NCBI GenBank assembly: GCA_947373185.1
Contig: CANBWP010000006.1
Coordinates: 1-64,000 of the forward strand
DNA length: 64,000 nt
Reading direction: 5' to 3'
Source of the DNA: Comamonadaceae bacterium
GTDB taxonomy: Bacteria > Pseudomonadota > Gammaproteobacteria > Burkholderiales > Burkholderiaceae_C
Under the pieces are notes generated by a model. That model did no database searches and was not told the origin of the DNA. It saw only the letters and a program-made list of their open reading frames with translations. Position numbers and translations under genes: made by a program. Of the stretch, positions 26,152 to 35,944 are shown piece by piece. The number at the start of each line of letters is the position of its first letter. Position 1 is the first letter of the stretch.

Positions 26152-27597
26152 TTAGGCGTGTGCAGCAGCGGGCGCTGGAATTTGCACATCCACAGCACGT
26201 CCGTGGGTGGCCGTTTTCAAGGTGTTCCAGAGCATGATCAACATGCCGCTCAAATACAGCAAGCCCCCCACCAAACGCAACACATAGAAGGGGAATGTGG
26301 CCTTGACAGACTCGACAAAGGTGTAAGTCAAAGTACCGTCTGCATTGACAGAACGCCACATCAAACCTTGCATGACCCCGGCAATCCACATGGCCGCGAT
26401 GTAAATCACGATGCCGATGGTCGCAATCCAGAAGTGCGCTTCAATGGCCTTCACGCTGTACATCTTTTTCTGACCAAACAAACGAGGAATCAGGTAGTAC
26501 ATGGTGCCCATGGTGACCAAGCCCACCCAGCCCAAAGCACCAGAGTGCACGTGGCCCACGGTCCAGTCGGTGTAGTGAGACAAAGCGTTCACAGTTTTGA
26601 TCGACATCATGGGACCTTCAAAGGTCGACATGCCGTAGAAGGACAAAGACACGATGAGGAAGCGGAGTACGGGGTCGTCGCGCAGCTTGTGCCAGGCGCC
26701 AGACAAAGTCATGACACCGTTGATCATGCCGTCCCAGCTGGGCGCCAACAAAATGAGAGAAAACACCATGCCAAGTGATTGAGTCCAGTCTGGCAATGCG
26801 GTGTAGTGCAAGTGGTGAGGACCTGCCCACATGTACGTAAAGATGAGCGCCCAGAAGTGAACAATCGACAAGCGATAGCTGTAAACAGGTCTTTCAGCTT
26901 GCTTCGGAATGAAGTAATACATCATGCCCAGGAAACCAGCGGTCAAGAAAAAGCCCACCGCGTTGTGGCCATACCACCACTGAACCATGGCATCTTGCAC
27001 ACCGGCATAGGCAGAGTAAGACTTCATCCAGCCCACTGGCATGGCCGCGCTGTTAACCAAGTGCAGCAAGGCCACGGCAATGATGAAAGCGCCAAAGAAC
27101 CAGTTGGCCACATAGATGTGACGAACCTTGCGGGTGCCCACGGTGCCAAAGAACACAATGGCAAAAGACACCCATACCAAGGTGATCAGGATGTCAATGG
27201 GCCACTCGAGTTCGGCATATTCTTTGCCGCTGGTGTAACCCAATGGCAAAGAAATGGCCGCTGCCAAAATGACCAACTGCCAACCCCAAAAGGTGAAGGA
27301 CGCCAATTTGTCGGCAAACAATCTGACGTGACAGGTTCTTTGCACCACGTAGTAGGCCGAAGCGAACAAGCCACAACCACCAAAGGCAAAGATCACGGCG
27401 TTGGTGTGCAAGGGTCGCAAGCGGCCGTAACTCAGCCAAGGGATACCCAAGTTCAACTCAGGCCATGTCAATTGGGCCGCGATGATCACGCCAACCAGCA
27501 TGCCCACCACCCCCCAAACCACCGTCATGATGGCAAATTGTCTGACAACCGTGTCGTTGTAGACCGTTGCCTGTGCATTGGCAAATTTCATTTTCAC
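26152..27597 (-). CDS. ccoN: Cytochrome cbb3 oxidase catalytic subunit I, CcoN
   Basis: CcoN is the proton-pumping catalytic subunit that reduces oxygen at very low concentration, using haem b, haem b3 and CuB. The 481-residue protein has about twelve transmembrane helices and the expected histidines, such as those in [43 protein letters not shown] and [24 protein letters not shown] ribosome site precedes the ATG. A perfect FNR-type palindrome lies 50-63 bases upstream, so the ccoNOQPG operon should be switched on at low oxygen. Confidence 0.97.
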   Translation of the reverse strand: MKMKFANAQATVYNDTVVRQFAIMTVVWGVVGMLVGVIIAAQLTWPELNLGIPWLSYGRLRPLHTNAVIFAFGGCGLFASAYYVVQRTCHVRLFADKLASFTFWGWQLVILAAAISLPLGYTSGKEYAELEWPIDILITLVWVSFAIVFFGTVGTRKVRHIYVANWFFGAFIIAVALLHLVNSAAMPVGWMKSYSAYAGVQDAMVQWWYGHNAVGFFLTAGFLGMMYYFIPKQAERPVYSYRLSIVHFWALIFTYMWAGPHHLHYTALPDWTQSLGMVFSLILLAPSWDGMINGVMTLSGAWHKLRDDPVLRFLIVSLSFYGMSTFEGPMMSIKTVNALSHYTDWTVGHVHSGALGWVGLVTMGTMYYLIPRLFGQKKMYSVKAIEAHFWIATIGIVIYIAAMWIAGVMQGLMWRSVNADGTLTYTFVESVKATFPFYVLRLVGGLLYLSGMLIMLWNTLKTATHGRAVDVQIPAPAAAHA

Positions 27598-27646
27598 CTC
27601 TTCAAAAATTACGAAACGAGTGTCGCAGTTCGAGCAAAACCCAAGG

Positions 27647-27660
27647 TTGACTTAAGTCAA
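27647..27660. promoter_or_regulatory. FNR/ANR box of the ccoNOQP promoter
   Basis: TTGACTTAAGTCAA is a perfect 14-base palindrome of the FNR/ANR type (half-site TTGAC). It overlaps the ccoS stop codon (27657-27659) and lies 50-63 bases before the ccoN ATG. A class II start would fall near 27612, with a weak GACACT -10 at 27619-27624. Confidence 0.8.
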
Positions 27661-27794
27661 TCATTTCGGAGAATTCGCTCCCCTTCTGCCTCAATATCTT
27701 CAAACTGACCGCGATTCACCGCCCACCAAAGGCCGGCCAGAATGAAAAACACCAAGGCCACAGACAAAGGCACTAACAAATACAGGATGTCCAT
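27657..27794 (-). CDS. ccoS: cbb3 oxidase maturation protein CcoS
   Basis: CcoS is a small single-helix protein needed for insertion of haem b and copper into CcoN. The 45-residue product begins MDILYLLVPLSVALVFF, has one transmembrane helix (about 3-25) containing AGLWWAV, then RGQFEDIEAEGERIL, which is typical of the family (FDDLEGPAxRIL type). Its ATG overlaps the ccoI stop by one base (TGATG). The end of the gene doubles as the FNR box for ccoN. Confidence 0.92.
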   Translation of the reverse strand: MDILYLLVPLSVALVFFILAGLWWAVNRGQFEDIEAEGERILRND

Positions 27795-30127
27795 CAGCAA
27801 ACTTCCTTCTGATCGAATGAGATGGTTTTAGACAGTCGCATGGCATTCAAAACAACGCCTAAAGAACTACACGCCATGCCCAAGCCTGCCAGCCATGCCG
27901 GCAAATACCCCAACATGGCCAATGGCACACACGCAAAGTTATACACCGCGGCCCATACCAGGTTCTGACGCACGATCTGCATTGTTTTGCGGCTGCGCAA
28001 GAAGGTGGCCACCAAGGGTTTCAAATCACTGCCCATGAACACAAAGTCAGCCTTGGACTGCGCCAATGGCAGCGCTTGGCCCAGCGCAAAGGACACGTTG
28101 GCACCCGCCAAAACGGGCCCATCATTCAGGCCATCGCCCACCATGGCCACGCAATGCCCCTGAGCTTGTTCTAACTTGACTTGCCTGAGCTTCTCCTCGG
28201 GCGAGCAAGCTCCCTGCGCATCTGCAATGCCCAAACGCTGGGCCAATTGAGACACCGAGGCCTGTCCATCCCCCGACAAAACACGCAAGCGCAAACCCAA
28301 TTCTTCAAGGGCACGCAAAGCCGCAGCCGCCTCTGGGCGAGGCGTTTCAACGAACTCAAAGGTGGCCACCCAAGCGTCTTGGTCACTCAGGCAAACATGC
28401 AAGACATCGTCTTGAGGGGTCGGTACACCGCAAAAGGCAGCAGAACCCAAACGAAAATCTTTGCGGACAGCCTCGTTGGCAGGTTCAGTGCCGCCTGTCC
28501 AAGTGGCTTGAACCCCCTGTCCGGCCACTTCCTTCACGCCGCTCAACACACTGGGCGTGGCGACCTCTCGCTCTTGCAAATTGGCGTGCGCTTGCACCAA
28601 GGCGCGAGACACAGGATGCAATGAATGTTGGGCCAAAGCTGCGGCCCAGGCGAGCGCTTGATCAGCCAGCACACCGTCCCGGGTTTGGATGCGACGAATG
28701 CTGAAATCTTCTTCGGTCAGGGTACCCGTTTTGTCAAAAATCACCGTGTCCACATTGGCCAAAATTTGCAAAGCTTGCAATCGGCGCACGAGCACACCGC
28801 CCTTGGCCAGGGCCCCCGCTGTAGACAACATGGCAGCTGGCGTGGCCAAGGACAATGCACACGGACATGTCACGATCAGCACCGACACAGCCACCATCAA
28901 GGCATGCGCCGGACTGTGATGCCAACCCCAAAGAGCTGCCAGTGCAGCCGCCAACAAGACGACCCACAAAAAGGGTTTGGCCACCCGATCGGCCAGCAAG
29001 GCCATGCCGGGCTTGGACACCGATGCGCTTTCCATGAGCGCCACCATTTGACCAAACCGTGTTTGCTTGGCCAAAGTCAGCACCTGAACTTCCACCGTGG
29101 CACTCAAGTTCAAACTGCCCGCCATCACACGCTCGCCCAGCCCTCGGGCTAAGGGCCTTGACTCCCCTGTCAGCAAAGCTTCGTCGACTTGCGTTTCGCC
29201 CCACACAATGCACGCATCTGCAGCAAAGGCTTCGCCTGGACGGACTTGTATCAAGTCATTGACGCGCAAATGACGCAAGGTGGTCATCTCCCATGTACCG
29301 TCCTTTGTTTGGCGGTGCACCGCATCAGGCAAACGGTTCATCACCGCCTCCAAGGCGCCCGCCGTTTTGTCGCGCAGCCTCAATTCCAACCAACGCCCCG
29401 TGAGCAAGAAGAACACGAACATGGTGAAAGAGTCAAAATAAACTTCCGCGCCAAAGGGGCCTTGGGGCTCAAACGTTCCCAAGGTACTGACGACGAAGGT
29501 CACCAACATGCCAATGGCCACTGGCAAGTCCATGCTGATTTTGCGTTGCTGAAGATCACGCAAAGCTGTGCTGAAAAATGGCATGCACGAGAAAAACAAA
29601 ACCGGCAAGGACAACACCCAAGAGGCCCAGCGCAAGAGTTGCACCATGTCGGGCGCAATGTCTTGGGGACCACTCATGTAGACAGGGGTGGCGTACATCA
29701 TGACTTGCATCATGCAAAGTCCTGCCACACCCAAACGCCATAACATTTTCCGGGCGTCTTCGCGTCGCACTTCATTGGCCAGGGCGTCGTTGGCTGGCAC
29801 GGTTCGGTAGCCCAATTGGGCCACGGCTTTCATCCATTCGGAAGGCTGGGTTTGGTCGGCAGACCACACCACGCTGCCCCTGTGACTGGCCGCACTGATT
29901 TGCGCAGACGCGACGCCAGGCACGGCCAACAAAGCTTCTTCAATGTTGATGGCACATGCCGTGCAGTACATGCCTTCAAAGACCACGCTGGATGTCCAAG
30001 TTTGGGGCTGCGCCTGACTGGCCTGGCTGAATTCTGACCACTCTTGCGCATGGTCCAACAAAGCCCACTTGGCAGTCAATGCCTCTAAATCTAGCGTGAG
30101 TGCGGGTTGGGACATGGCTTGAAGCAT
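27794..30127 (-). CDS. ccoI: Copper-translocating P1B-type ATPase CcoI
   Basis: CcoI (FixI) exports Cu+ to the periplasmic side for cbb3 maturation. The protein of about 777 residues has an N-terminal heavy-metal domain with EGMYCTACAINIEEA, eight predicted membrane helices with the VTCPCALSLATP metal site, phosphorylation motif FDKTGTLTEED and hinge MVGDGLNDGPVLAGA. The start is uncertain: GTG 30145, ATG 30127 and ATG 30115 all lack a clear ribosome site. The FNR box spacing and a TATCTT -10 at 30134-30139 put transcription near 30127, which argues against the GTG. It is translationally coupled to ccoS. Confidence 0.93.
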   Translation of the reverse strand: MLQAMSQPALTLDLEALTAKWALLDHAQEWSEFSQASQAQPQTWTSSVVFEGMYCTACAINIEEALLAVPGVASAQISAASHRGSVVWSADQTQPSEWMKAVAQLGYRTVPANDALANEVRREDARKMLWRLGVAGLCMMQVMMYATPVYMSGPQDIAPDMVQLLRWASWVLSLPVLFFSCMPFFSTALRDLQQRKISMDLPVAIGMLVTFVVSTLGTFEPQGPFGAEVYFDSFTMFVFFLLTGRWLELRLRDKTAGALEAVMNRLPDAVHRQTKDGTWEMTTLRHLRVNDLIQVRPGEAFAADACIVWGETQVDEALLTGESRPLARGLGERVMAGSLNLSATVEVQVLTLAKQTRFGQMVALMESASVSKPGMALLADRVAKPFLWVVLLAAALAALWGWHHSPAHALMVAVSVLIVTCPCALSLATPAAMLSTAGALAKGGVLVRRLQALQILANVDTVIFDKTGTLTEEDFSIRRIQTRDGVLADQALAWAAALAQHSLHPVSRALVQAHANLQEREVATPSVLSGVKEVAGQGVQATWTGGTEPANEAVRKDFRLGSAAFCGVPTPQDDVLHVCLSDQDAWVATFEFVETPRPEAAAALRALEELGLRLRVLSGDGQASVSQLAQRLGIADAQGACSPEEKLRQVKLEQAQGHCVAMVGDGLNDGPVLAGANVSFALGQALPLAQSKADFVFMGSDLKPLVATFLRSRKTMQIVRQNLVWAAVYNFACVPLAMLGYLPAWLAGLGMACSSLGVVLNAMRLSKTISFDQKEVC

Positions 30128-30161
30128 AGGCTGAAGATAAGCCACGAAGCTTGCATGAAAC

Positions 30162-30175
30162 TTGATCTACATCAA
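30162..30175. promoter_or_regulatory. FNR box shared by ccoI and usp
   Basis: TTGATCTACATCAA is an exact match to TTGAT-N4-ATCAA. Its centre, 30168.5, is 41.5 bases from a start near 30127 for ccoI (with TATCTT at 30134-30139) and about 41 bases from a start near 30209 for usp (with TAAGCT at 30197-30202). The single box could thus activate both divergent genes in class II geometry. Confidence 0.82.
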
Positions 30176-30232
30176 GACGGGCAAGATTCAGCGTTTTAAG
30201 CTTCGCTCATCAGTTAACCAAAGGAGCTCACC

Positions 30233-30676
30233 ATGTATGAACGAATTCTTGTCGCAACAGACGGTTCACCACTTTCTAAAAAAGCCGTGGCCAGTGCCAT
30301 TGGCTTGGCTGCAACTTGCGGCGCAGAGCTGATTGCGTTGAAGGTGGTCCCGCGTTACCCGCAAGCCTACTTTGAAGGCAGCATCCCCTTGAATGCCAAA
30401 GATGTGACGCGCATTGAAACGCAGTGGGCCGATGAAGCCCAAGCTGCGGTTGATGCCGTTCAAAAAGCGGCCGAAGCCAAAGGCGTGAAAACCAAAGCGG
30501 TGGTCAGCCGCTCCGACATCGTCTCCGACGCCATCATTGCAGCCGCCAAAAAGCACAAAGCCGACTTGGTGGTCATGGCCTCACATGGCCGCAAAGGCAT
30601 CAAGCGCTTGCTCCTGGGCAGCGAGACCCAACAAGTGCTGACCCACTGCCACGTGCCCGTGCTGGTCTTACGCTGA
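30233..30676 (+). CDS. Universal stress protein (UspA family)
   Basis: The 147-residue single-domain Usp has the N-terminal strand ILVATDGSPLSKKAV and the ATP-binding signature SHGRKGIKRLLLGSETQQVL near the C terminus (G-x2-G-x9-G-S pattern), so it is likely of the ATP-binding type. AAGGAG precedes the ATG. The exact FNR box upstream suggests oxygen-limited induction, as for the Usp genes beside cbb3 genes in other proteobacteria. Its last 9 bases overlap the convergent malonyl-CoA synthetase gene. Confidence 0.9.
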   Translation: MYERILVATDGSPLSKKAVASAIGLAATCGAELIALKVVPRYPQAYFEGSIPLNAKDVTRIETQWADEAQAAVDAVQKAAEAKGVKTKAVVSRSDIVSDAIIAAAKKHKADLVVMASHGRKGIKRLLLGSETQQVLTHCHVPVLVLR

Positions 30677-32212
30677 GAACAAATTTTTGTGCTGATCGCG
30701 CAATAAATTTTTCTGAACTTTGCCCATGGTGTTTCGTGGGAGCTCTGGCACCACGAAACACTTTTTGGGTATTTTGAAATTGGCCAGCTGGGTTTTCAAA
30801 CTGGCAATGATCTGCTCTGCATTCAACTGAGCACCCGGTTTGGCAATGACCACGGCCACCCCCACCTCACCAAAGTCTGGATGGGGCACACCCACCAAAG
30901 CACTTTCGGCCACGCCGGGCATGTCGTTGATGTAGCCCTCAATTTCAGCGGGGTACACGTTGTAGCCGCCACTGATGATCAGGTCTTTGCTGCGGCCCAC
31001 AATGGTCACATAGCCACGCTCGTCATATTGACCCACATCGCCAGTTTTGAAAAAACCATCGGATGTAAATTCTTCTTTGGTTTTCTCAGGCATGCGCCAA
31101 TAGGCATGGAACACATTGGGGCCTTTGACTTGAATGTTGCCGATTTCCCCAACGGGCAAGGCTTTGCCATCATCGCCCTGCACTCGCAACTTCACGCCAG
31201 GCAAAGGAAATCCGACGGTTCCTCCGCGGCGCTCACTCTGGCCCCCATGACGTTTGTCGGCGGCATAGGGATTGGACGTCAGCATGACCGTTTCGCTCAT
31301 GCCGTAGCGTTCCAAAATGGTGTGCCCAGTGCGCTGCTGCCACGCTGTGAATGTTTCGATCAACAAGGGGGCAGAACCTGCAATGAACAAACGCATGTTG
31401 CGGGCGGCAGATTTGGTGAGAGACGCTTCGGCCAACATGCGCACATAAAGCGTTGGCACGCCCATGAACACCGTGGCTTCTGGCATTTTGGCAATCACAA
31501 ATTTGGGATCAAACTTGGCCAGCCAAATCATTTTGCTGCCATTGATGAGGGCACCATGAATGGCCACAAACAAACCGTGAACATGGAAGATGGGCAAGGC
31601 ATGAATCAGGACATCACCTTTTCTCCAGCCCCAATAAGTTTTCAGAGTCCGCGCATTGCTCAACATGTTGCCATGCGTCAGCATGGCGCCTTTGCTGCGG
31701 CCAGTGGTGCCGCTGGTGTACAAAATGGCAGCCAGGTCATTGGCATTTTGAACAGCCGTTTTGTGCTTGTCGCTTTGATGGGCGGCTCGCTCTAACAAAG
31801 TGCCCGTGCGATCGTCGTTCAGGGTGAACACGTGCTGAGTGCCCGCCTTGAATGCAATTTGACTGACCCAGCCAAAGTTGCCCCCCGAACACACCACCAC
31901 GGCGGGTTCTGCATTGCCAATGAAGTATTCAATCTCTGCACTCTGATAAGCCGTGTTCAAAGGCAAGAACACATAACCTGCTCGCAAGGTGGCCAAATAC
32001 AACATCAAGGCCTCGACCGATTTTTCAACTTGCACAGCAATGCGACTGCCCTTGGGCAATTTCAGGCCTGCCAGCAAATTGGCCATCATGGCACTGGCGC
32101 GGTCTAAATCACGCCAGGTGTAATTCAAGCCCTGATCGGTTTCAACCGCAACGCTGTCGAGGTTTGCAGGAAATGCAGCACGCAATGCTGCGAATAAATT
32201 TTCTTGTGCCAT
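30668..32212 (-). CDS. matB: Malonyl-CoA synthetase (MatB-type AMP-forming ligase)
   Basis: MatB makes malonyl-CoA from malonate, CoA and ATP. The 514-residue protein has the AMP-binding P-loop LYTSGTTGRSKGAM, the substrate region ERYGMSETVMLTSNPY, the motif VKGPNVFHAYWRMPEKT, the hinge YVTIVGRSKDLIISGGYNVY and the C-terminal catalytic lysine region NTMGKVQKN. The SETxMxTSNPY stretch is close to known malonyl-CoA synthetases rather than acyl- or acetyl-CoA synthetases. The ATG at 32212 follows the Bug receptor stop after 2 bases; a longer frame overlapping that gene is rejected. Malonate use with the upstream receptor is inferred. Confidence 0.82.
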   Translation of the reverse strand: MAQENLFAALRAAFPANLDSVAVETDQGLNYTWRDLDRASAMMANLLAGLKLPKGSRIAVQVEKSVEALMLYLATLRAGYVFLPLNTAYQSAEIEYFIGNAEPAVVVCSGGNFGWVSQIAFKAGTQHVFTLNDDRTGTLLERAAHQSDKHKTAVQNANDLAAILYTSGTTGRSKGAMLTHGNMLSNARTLKTYWGWRKGDVLIHALPIFHVHGLFVAIHGALINGSKMIWLAKFDPKFVIAKMPEATVFMGVPTLYVRMLAEASLTKSAARNMRLFIAGSAPLLIETFTAWQQRTGHTILERYGMSETVMLTSNPYAADKRHGGQSERRGGTVGFPLPGVKLRVQGDDGKALPVGEIGNIQVKGPNVFHAYWRMPEKTKEEFTSDGFFKTGDVGQYDERGYVTIVGRSKDLIISGGYNVYPAEIEGYINDMPGVAESALVGVPHPDFGEVGVAVVIAKPGAQLNAEQIIASLKTQLANFKIPKKCFVVPELPRNTMGKVQKNLLRDQHKNLFSA

Positions 32213-32214
32213 CT

Positions 32215-33219
32215 TCAATCCAACTTTGCGCCAGAGGCTTTCACCACCTGGCTCCATTTACGTAATTCTGCTTTGATGAACGCATCAAATTGAGCGCCCG
32301 TTAAATTGGGAAAATCTGCGCCTTGTGCGGCCCACACCGCTTTGGCGTCGTCTGTCTGACAGGCCTTGCGCACCTCTTCGACCATGCGCGTTTGCGCGTC
32401 AGCCGCTGTGCCTTTGGGAGCCCAAATGCCATACCAAGTGCTGACCGTGTAATCGGGCAAGCCCACTTCTGAAGAACACGGCACATCCGGGAATGCAGGG
32501 TTGCGCTTGGTGCCGGACACCATGAGCGCTTTGATCCGGCCGCCTTTGATGTGAGAAGCCGAGGAACCCAAGCCATCAAACATCATGTCGACATTGCCAG
32601 AAATCAAATCTTGCAGGGCTGGCCCTGCACCGCGGTAGGGAATGTGGGTAATGAAGGTCTGTGTTTGCAACTTAAACAGCTCGCCAGCCAAATGGTGGGA
32701 AGTGCCACCCCCAGCAGATCCGTAATTCAAACGACCTGGATGTTTCTTTACAAAATCCAAAAATTCTTTCAGGCTGTTGGCCGGCACCTTCTTGGGATTG
32801 ACCACCAGCACTTGCGGCACTGCGGCCACCAAAATCAAGGGGACCAAATCACGTTCTAAATCGTAGTCCAACTTGGGGTACATGCTGGGCGCGATGGTGT
32901 GGTGCACAGCGCCCATGAAATAGTTGTAACCATCGGGCGTTGCCTTGGCCGCAATGCCAGCGCCCAAAGTGCCACCCGCGCCGCCGCGGTTGTCAATGAT
33001 GAGCTGTTTACCGGTCAGCTTGGCGAACATGGCAGACATTGGTCTGGCAAAAGCATCGGTGCCGCCCCCTGCTGGAAAGGGAACAATCACATTGACTGGT
33101 TTTGCGGGCCATGCACTCTGCGCATTGGCCTTCAGTGCAGGCAGCATGGCGCCCATGGATGAAGCCGCAGCGAACTGCAGGACATCGCGCCTGTTCATGT
33201 TTTTGTTTGTCAATGACAT
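32215..33219 (-). CDS. Bug-family tripartite tricarboxylate receptor, Tat-exported
   Basis: This periplasmic solute-binding protein of 334 residues begins with a twin-arginine signal (MNRRDVLQFAAASSMGAML, from residue 8). The mature part starts AWPAKPVNVIVPFPAGGGTDAFARP, and FIIDNRGGAGGTLGA-type and GGGTSHHLAGE motifs are typical of Bug proteins, which bind carboxylates. An AGGAG site precedes the ATG. No TctA or TctB membrane partner is present in the window, so it is an orphan receptor. Placement just upstream of matB suggests malonate or a related acid as ligand. Confidence 0.87.
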   Translation of the reverse strand: MSLTNKNMNRRDVLQFAAASSMGAMLPALKANAQSAWPAKPVNVIVPFPAGGGTDAFARPMSAMFAKLTGKQLIIDNRGGAGGTLGAGIAAKATPDGYNYFMGAVHHTIAPSMYPKLDYDLERDLVPLILVAAVPQVLVVNPKKVPANSLKEFLDFVKKHPGRLNYGSAGGGTSHHLAGELFKLQTQTFITHIPYRGAGPALQDLISGNVDMMFDGLGSSASHIKGGRIKALMVSGTKRNPAFPDVPCSSEVGLPDYTVSTWYGIWAPKGTAADAQTRMVEEVRKACQTDDAKAVWAAQGADFPNLTGAQFDAFIKAELRKWSQVVKASGAKLD

Positions 33220-33289
33220 GTTTGTCTCCTGTTATTTTTTTGAAGTCAAATTCAGCGCACCCTCGCGGTCACCGCAATGGGCAAGTCAA

Positions 33290-34087
33290 TCATTTTTGAG
33301 GCTTGTTCACCACCCCATACAAAAGAAGGCCCCCTAGAACCATTGGCACGCACAACCATTGCCCCATGCTGAGGCCCATGGACAGCAAGCCTAAATGGGC
33401 ATCGGGCTCGCGAAAGAATTCAGCCACAAACCGCAAGCTGCCATAGCCCATCAAAAAGACAGCAGACACTTGACCCATGGGCCGCTCTTTGCGGGCAAAC
33501 AGCCACAACAACACAAAGAGCAACAAACCTTCTAATAAGAATTGGTAAATCTGGGAGGGGTGCCGCGGAAAATCACCCGCCCCTCTGAAGACCATGCCCC
33601 ACGGCAAATCTGGATCGGCCGCGCGTCCCCACAACTCGCCATTGATGAAGTTACCAATGCGGCCAGCGGCCAAACCTGTCGGCACACAGGGCGCCACAAA
33701 ATCCATGACCTGAAAGAAGGGACGTTGCCTGGTTTGGGCGAACCAGACCATGGCCGCCATCACGCCCAGCAAGCCCCCATGAAAACTCATGCCGCCTTGC
33801 CAAACGGAGGCAATTTCTAGAGGATGAGAAAAATAGTACGCGGGTTGATAGAACAAGCAATAGCCAATGCGCCCGCCCAGCACGACACCCAAAACGCCAG
33901 CGAACAAGATGTCCTCTACATCCCTGACCTGCCATTGCGACAAGAAGGCGTAAGGACGGTGCTTGAGTCGCTGGGTGGCCAAGAAGTAAAACAGCGCAAA
34001 GGCCGCCAAGTAAGTCAGGCCGTACCAATGAACTGCCATCGGCCCCAACTGCACAGCGATGGGGTTAATTTGGGGGTGAATCAACAT
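33290..34087 (-). CDS. lgt: Prolipoprotein diacylglyceryl transferase
   Basis: Lgt transfers diacylglycerol from phosphatidylglycerol to the lipobox cysteine of prelipoproteins at the inner membrane. Starting at the ATG at 34087 ([16 protein letters not shown]) the protein has 265 residues and seven predicted helices. The signature [32 protein letters not shown] and the N-terminal [11 protein letters not shown] are diagnostic. Two further in-frame ATGs up to 34156 are possible but add residues without homology. Lgt would process NlpD in this window. It is divergent from ilvD. Confidence 0.95.
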   Translation of the reverse strand: MLIHPQINPIAVQLGPMAVHWYGLTYLAAFALFYFLATQRLKHRPYAFLSQWQVRDVEDILFAGVLGVVLGGRIGYCLFYQPAYYFSHPLEIASVWQGGMSFHGGLLGVMAAMVWFAQTRQRPFFQVMDFVAPCVPTGLAAGRIGNFINGELWGRAADPDLPWGMVFRGAGDFPRHPSQIYQFLLEGLLLFVLLWLFARKERPMGQVSAVFLMGYGSLRFVAEFFREPDAHLGLLSMGLSMGQWLCVPMVLGGLLLYGVVNKPQK

Positions 34088-34156
34088 GGGGGTCGATTGT
34101 GCACTCATCGAGGGCCCATTGCACAGAGTGCTAGCCCTAAGTTGCGAGGCCTCCAT

Positions 34157-34162
34157 TAGAAT
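34157..34162 (+). promoter_or_regulatory. Candidate -10 box of ilvD
   Basis: TAGAAT lies 41-46 bases before the ilvD ATG in the lgt/ilvD divergent gap. No convincing -35 is seen at 16-18 bases. Confidence 0.35.
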
Positions 34163-34202
34163 AAGGCCGCAAAACCCTTTCTGCTCTCAACAAAGCGCCA
34201 AC

Positions 34203-35915
34203 ATGACAGACAAAATCATTCCCATTCACCCCGCGACCCCCAGCAACCGCCGCAGCGCCAACATCACCCAGGGCAAATCACGTGCCCCCAATCGCTCGAT
34301 GTACTACGCCATGGGCTATGAAGAGGCAGATTTTGTCAAACCGATGGTGGGCGTGGCCAACGGTCACAGCACCATCACCCCTTGCAACAGTGGTTTGCAA
34401 AAGCTGGCCGATGCAGCAGTGGCCGGCATTGAAGAAGCCGGTGGCAATGCCCAAATTTTTGGCACCCCCACCATTTCGGACGGCATGGCCATGGGCACCG
34501 AAGGCATGAAGTACTCCTTGGTCAGCCGCGAAGTGATTTCTGACTGCATCGAAACTTGCGTTCAAGGTCAGTGGATGGACGGCGTCTTGGTGGTGGGCGG
34601 TTGCGACAAAAACATGCCGGGCGGCATGATGGGCATCTTGCGCGCCAATGTGCCTGCCATCTATGTGTATGGCGGCACCATTCTGCCAGGCCGCTACCAA
34701 AACAAAGACCTCAACATCGTCAGCGTGTTTGAAGCGGTGGGCCAAAACGCTGCGGGCAACTTGAGCGACTTCGATTTGAAAGAAATTGAAAAGCGCGCCA
34801 TTCCTGGCACAGGCTCATGCGGCGGCATGTACACGGCCAACACCATGTCTTCTGCGTTTGAAGCATTGGGCATGTCACTGCCCTTCTCTTCCACCATGGC
34901 CAACCCCCATGACGAAACCAAAAACTCGGCCAAAGCATCGGCCAAGGTTTTGCTCGAAGCCATCAAGAACGACTTGAAACCCCGCGACATCGTCACCAAA
35001 GAAGCCATTGAAAACGCCGTGGCTGTGATCATGGCCACAGGCGGTTCGACCAACGCCGTATTGCACTTCTTGGCCATTGCCCACACCGCTGGTGTTGAGT
35101 GGACCATTGACGACTTTGAGCGCATGCGCAAAAAGATTCCCGTCATCTGCGATTTGAAGCCCAGCGGTCAGTATTTGGCCGTTGACCTGCACCGTGCAGG
35201 CGGCATTCCCCAAGTCATGAAGGTCTTGTTGAAGGCTGGTTTGTTGCACGGTGACTGCATCACCATCACCGGCAAAACCGTGGCCGAAAACTTGAAAGAC
35301 ATTCCCGACGCGCCTCGCGCCGACCAAGATGTCATTCGCCCCATCGACAAGCCCATGTACGCAGAAGGCCACTTGGCCATTCTGAAAGGCAACCTGTCAC
35401 CCGAAGGTGCTGTGGCCAAAATTACCGGCTTGAAGAACCCCGTCATCACAGGCCCAGCTCGCGTGTTCAACGACGAGCAGTCTGCGTTGCAAGCCATTTT
35501 GGATGGCAAGATCAAAGCCGGTGACGTCATGGTCTTGCGTTACCTCGGCCCCAAAGGCGGCCCTGGCATGCCCGAAATGTTGGCCCCCACAGGCGCACTC
35601 ATTGGCGCCGGTTTGGGCGAAAGCGTGGGCCTGATTACCGATGGCCGCTTCTCAGGCGGTACCTGGGGCATGGTGGTCGGTCACGTGGCCCCCGAAGCCG
35701 CTGCTGGCGGCACCATTGCGTTTGTGAACGAAGGCGATTCCATCACCATCGATGCGCACAAATTGATTTTGGAATTGAACGTGCCTGAGGCAGAAATTGC
35801 CAAACGCCGAGCCAATTGGACAGCGCCGGCACCGCGTTACACACGGGGTGTGCAAGCCAAATTTGCGTTCAATGCATCCAGCGCCAGCAAAGGTGCTGTG
35901 CTGGATTTGTACTGA
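34203..35915 (+). CDS. ilvD: Dihydroxy-acid dehydratase
   Basis: IlvD is the Fe-S dehydratase of the third step in isoleucine and valine synthesis. From the ATG at 34203 it has 570 residues. Cluster cysteines are seen in [18 protein letters not shown] and [14 protein letters not shown], and the C-terminal [20 protein letters not shown] motif holds the active site. The frame is open upstream to 34086, but those residues overlap the lgt promoter region and are unlike the family. It stands alone; no other ilv or leu gene is adjacent. Confidence 0.97.
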   Translation: MTDKIIPIHPATPSNRRSANITQGKSRAPNRSMYYAMGYEEADFVKPMVGVANGHSTITPCNSGLQKLADAAVAGIEEAGGNAQIFGTPTISDGMAMGTEGMKYSLVSREVISDCIETCVQGQWMDGVLVVGGCDKNMPGGMMGILRANVPAIYVYGGTILPGRYQNKDLNIVSVFEAVGQNAAGNLSDFDLKEIEKRAIPGTGSCGGMYTANTMSSAFEALGMSLPFSSTMANPHDETKNSAKASAKVLLEAIKNDLKPRDIVTKEAIENAVAVIMATGGSTNAVLHFLAIAHTAGVEWTIDDFERMRKKIPVICDLKPSGQYLAVDLHRAGGIPQVMKVLLKAGLLHGDCITITGKTVAENLKDIPDAPRADQDVIRPIDKPMYAEGHLAILKGNLSPEGAVAKITGLKNPVITGPARVFNDEQSALQAILDGKIKAGDVMVLRYLGPKGGPGMPEMLAPTGALIGAGLGESVGLITDGRFSGGTWGMVVGHVAPEAAAGGTIAFVNEGDSITIDAHKLILELNVPEAEIAKRRANWTAPAPRYTRGVQAKFAFNASSASKGAVLDLY

Positions 35916-35921
35916 TCGCTG

Positions 35922-35940
35922 TTTGCGCCTTTAGCGCAAA
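35922..35940. terminator. Stem-loop between convergent ilvD and GlcG-like gene
   Basis: TTTGCGC (35922-35928) and GCGCAAA (35934-35940) pair perfectly around a CTTTA loop. It lies 7 bases after the ilvD stop and just before the stop of the opposite gene. Neither side has a clear T-run, so it is only terminator-like, possibly shared by both genes. Confidence 0.45.
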
Positions 35941-35944
35941 GCCT

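Noticed and set aside
26779..27708. 309-codon plus-strand frame opposite ccoN
   Set aside because: The low-complexity His/Gln/Gly product lies opposite the most conserved oxidase gene and has no ribosome site. It is a shadow frame.
30881..31795. 304-codon plus-strand frame opposite matB
   Set aside because: It is an antisense shadow of a clear ligase gene, without domain resemblance.
34086..34202. Upstream extension of ilvD
   Set aside because: It overlaps the lgt start region, and its residues do not resemble dihydroxy-acid dehydratases; ATG 34203 gives the family length.
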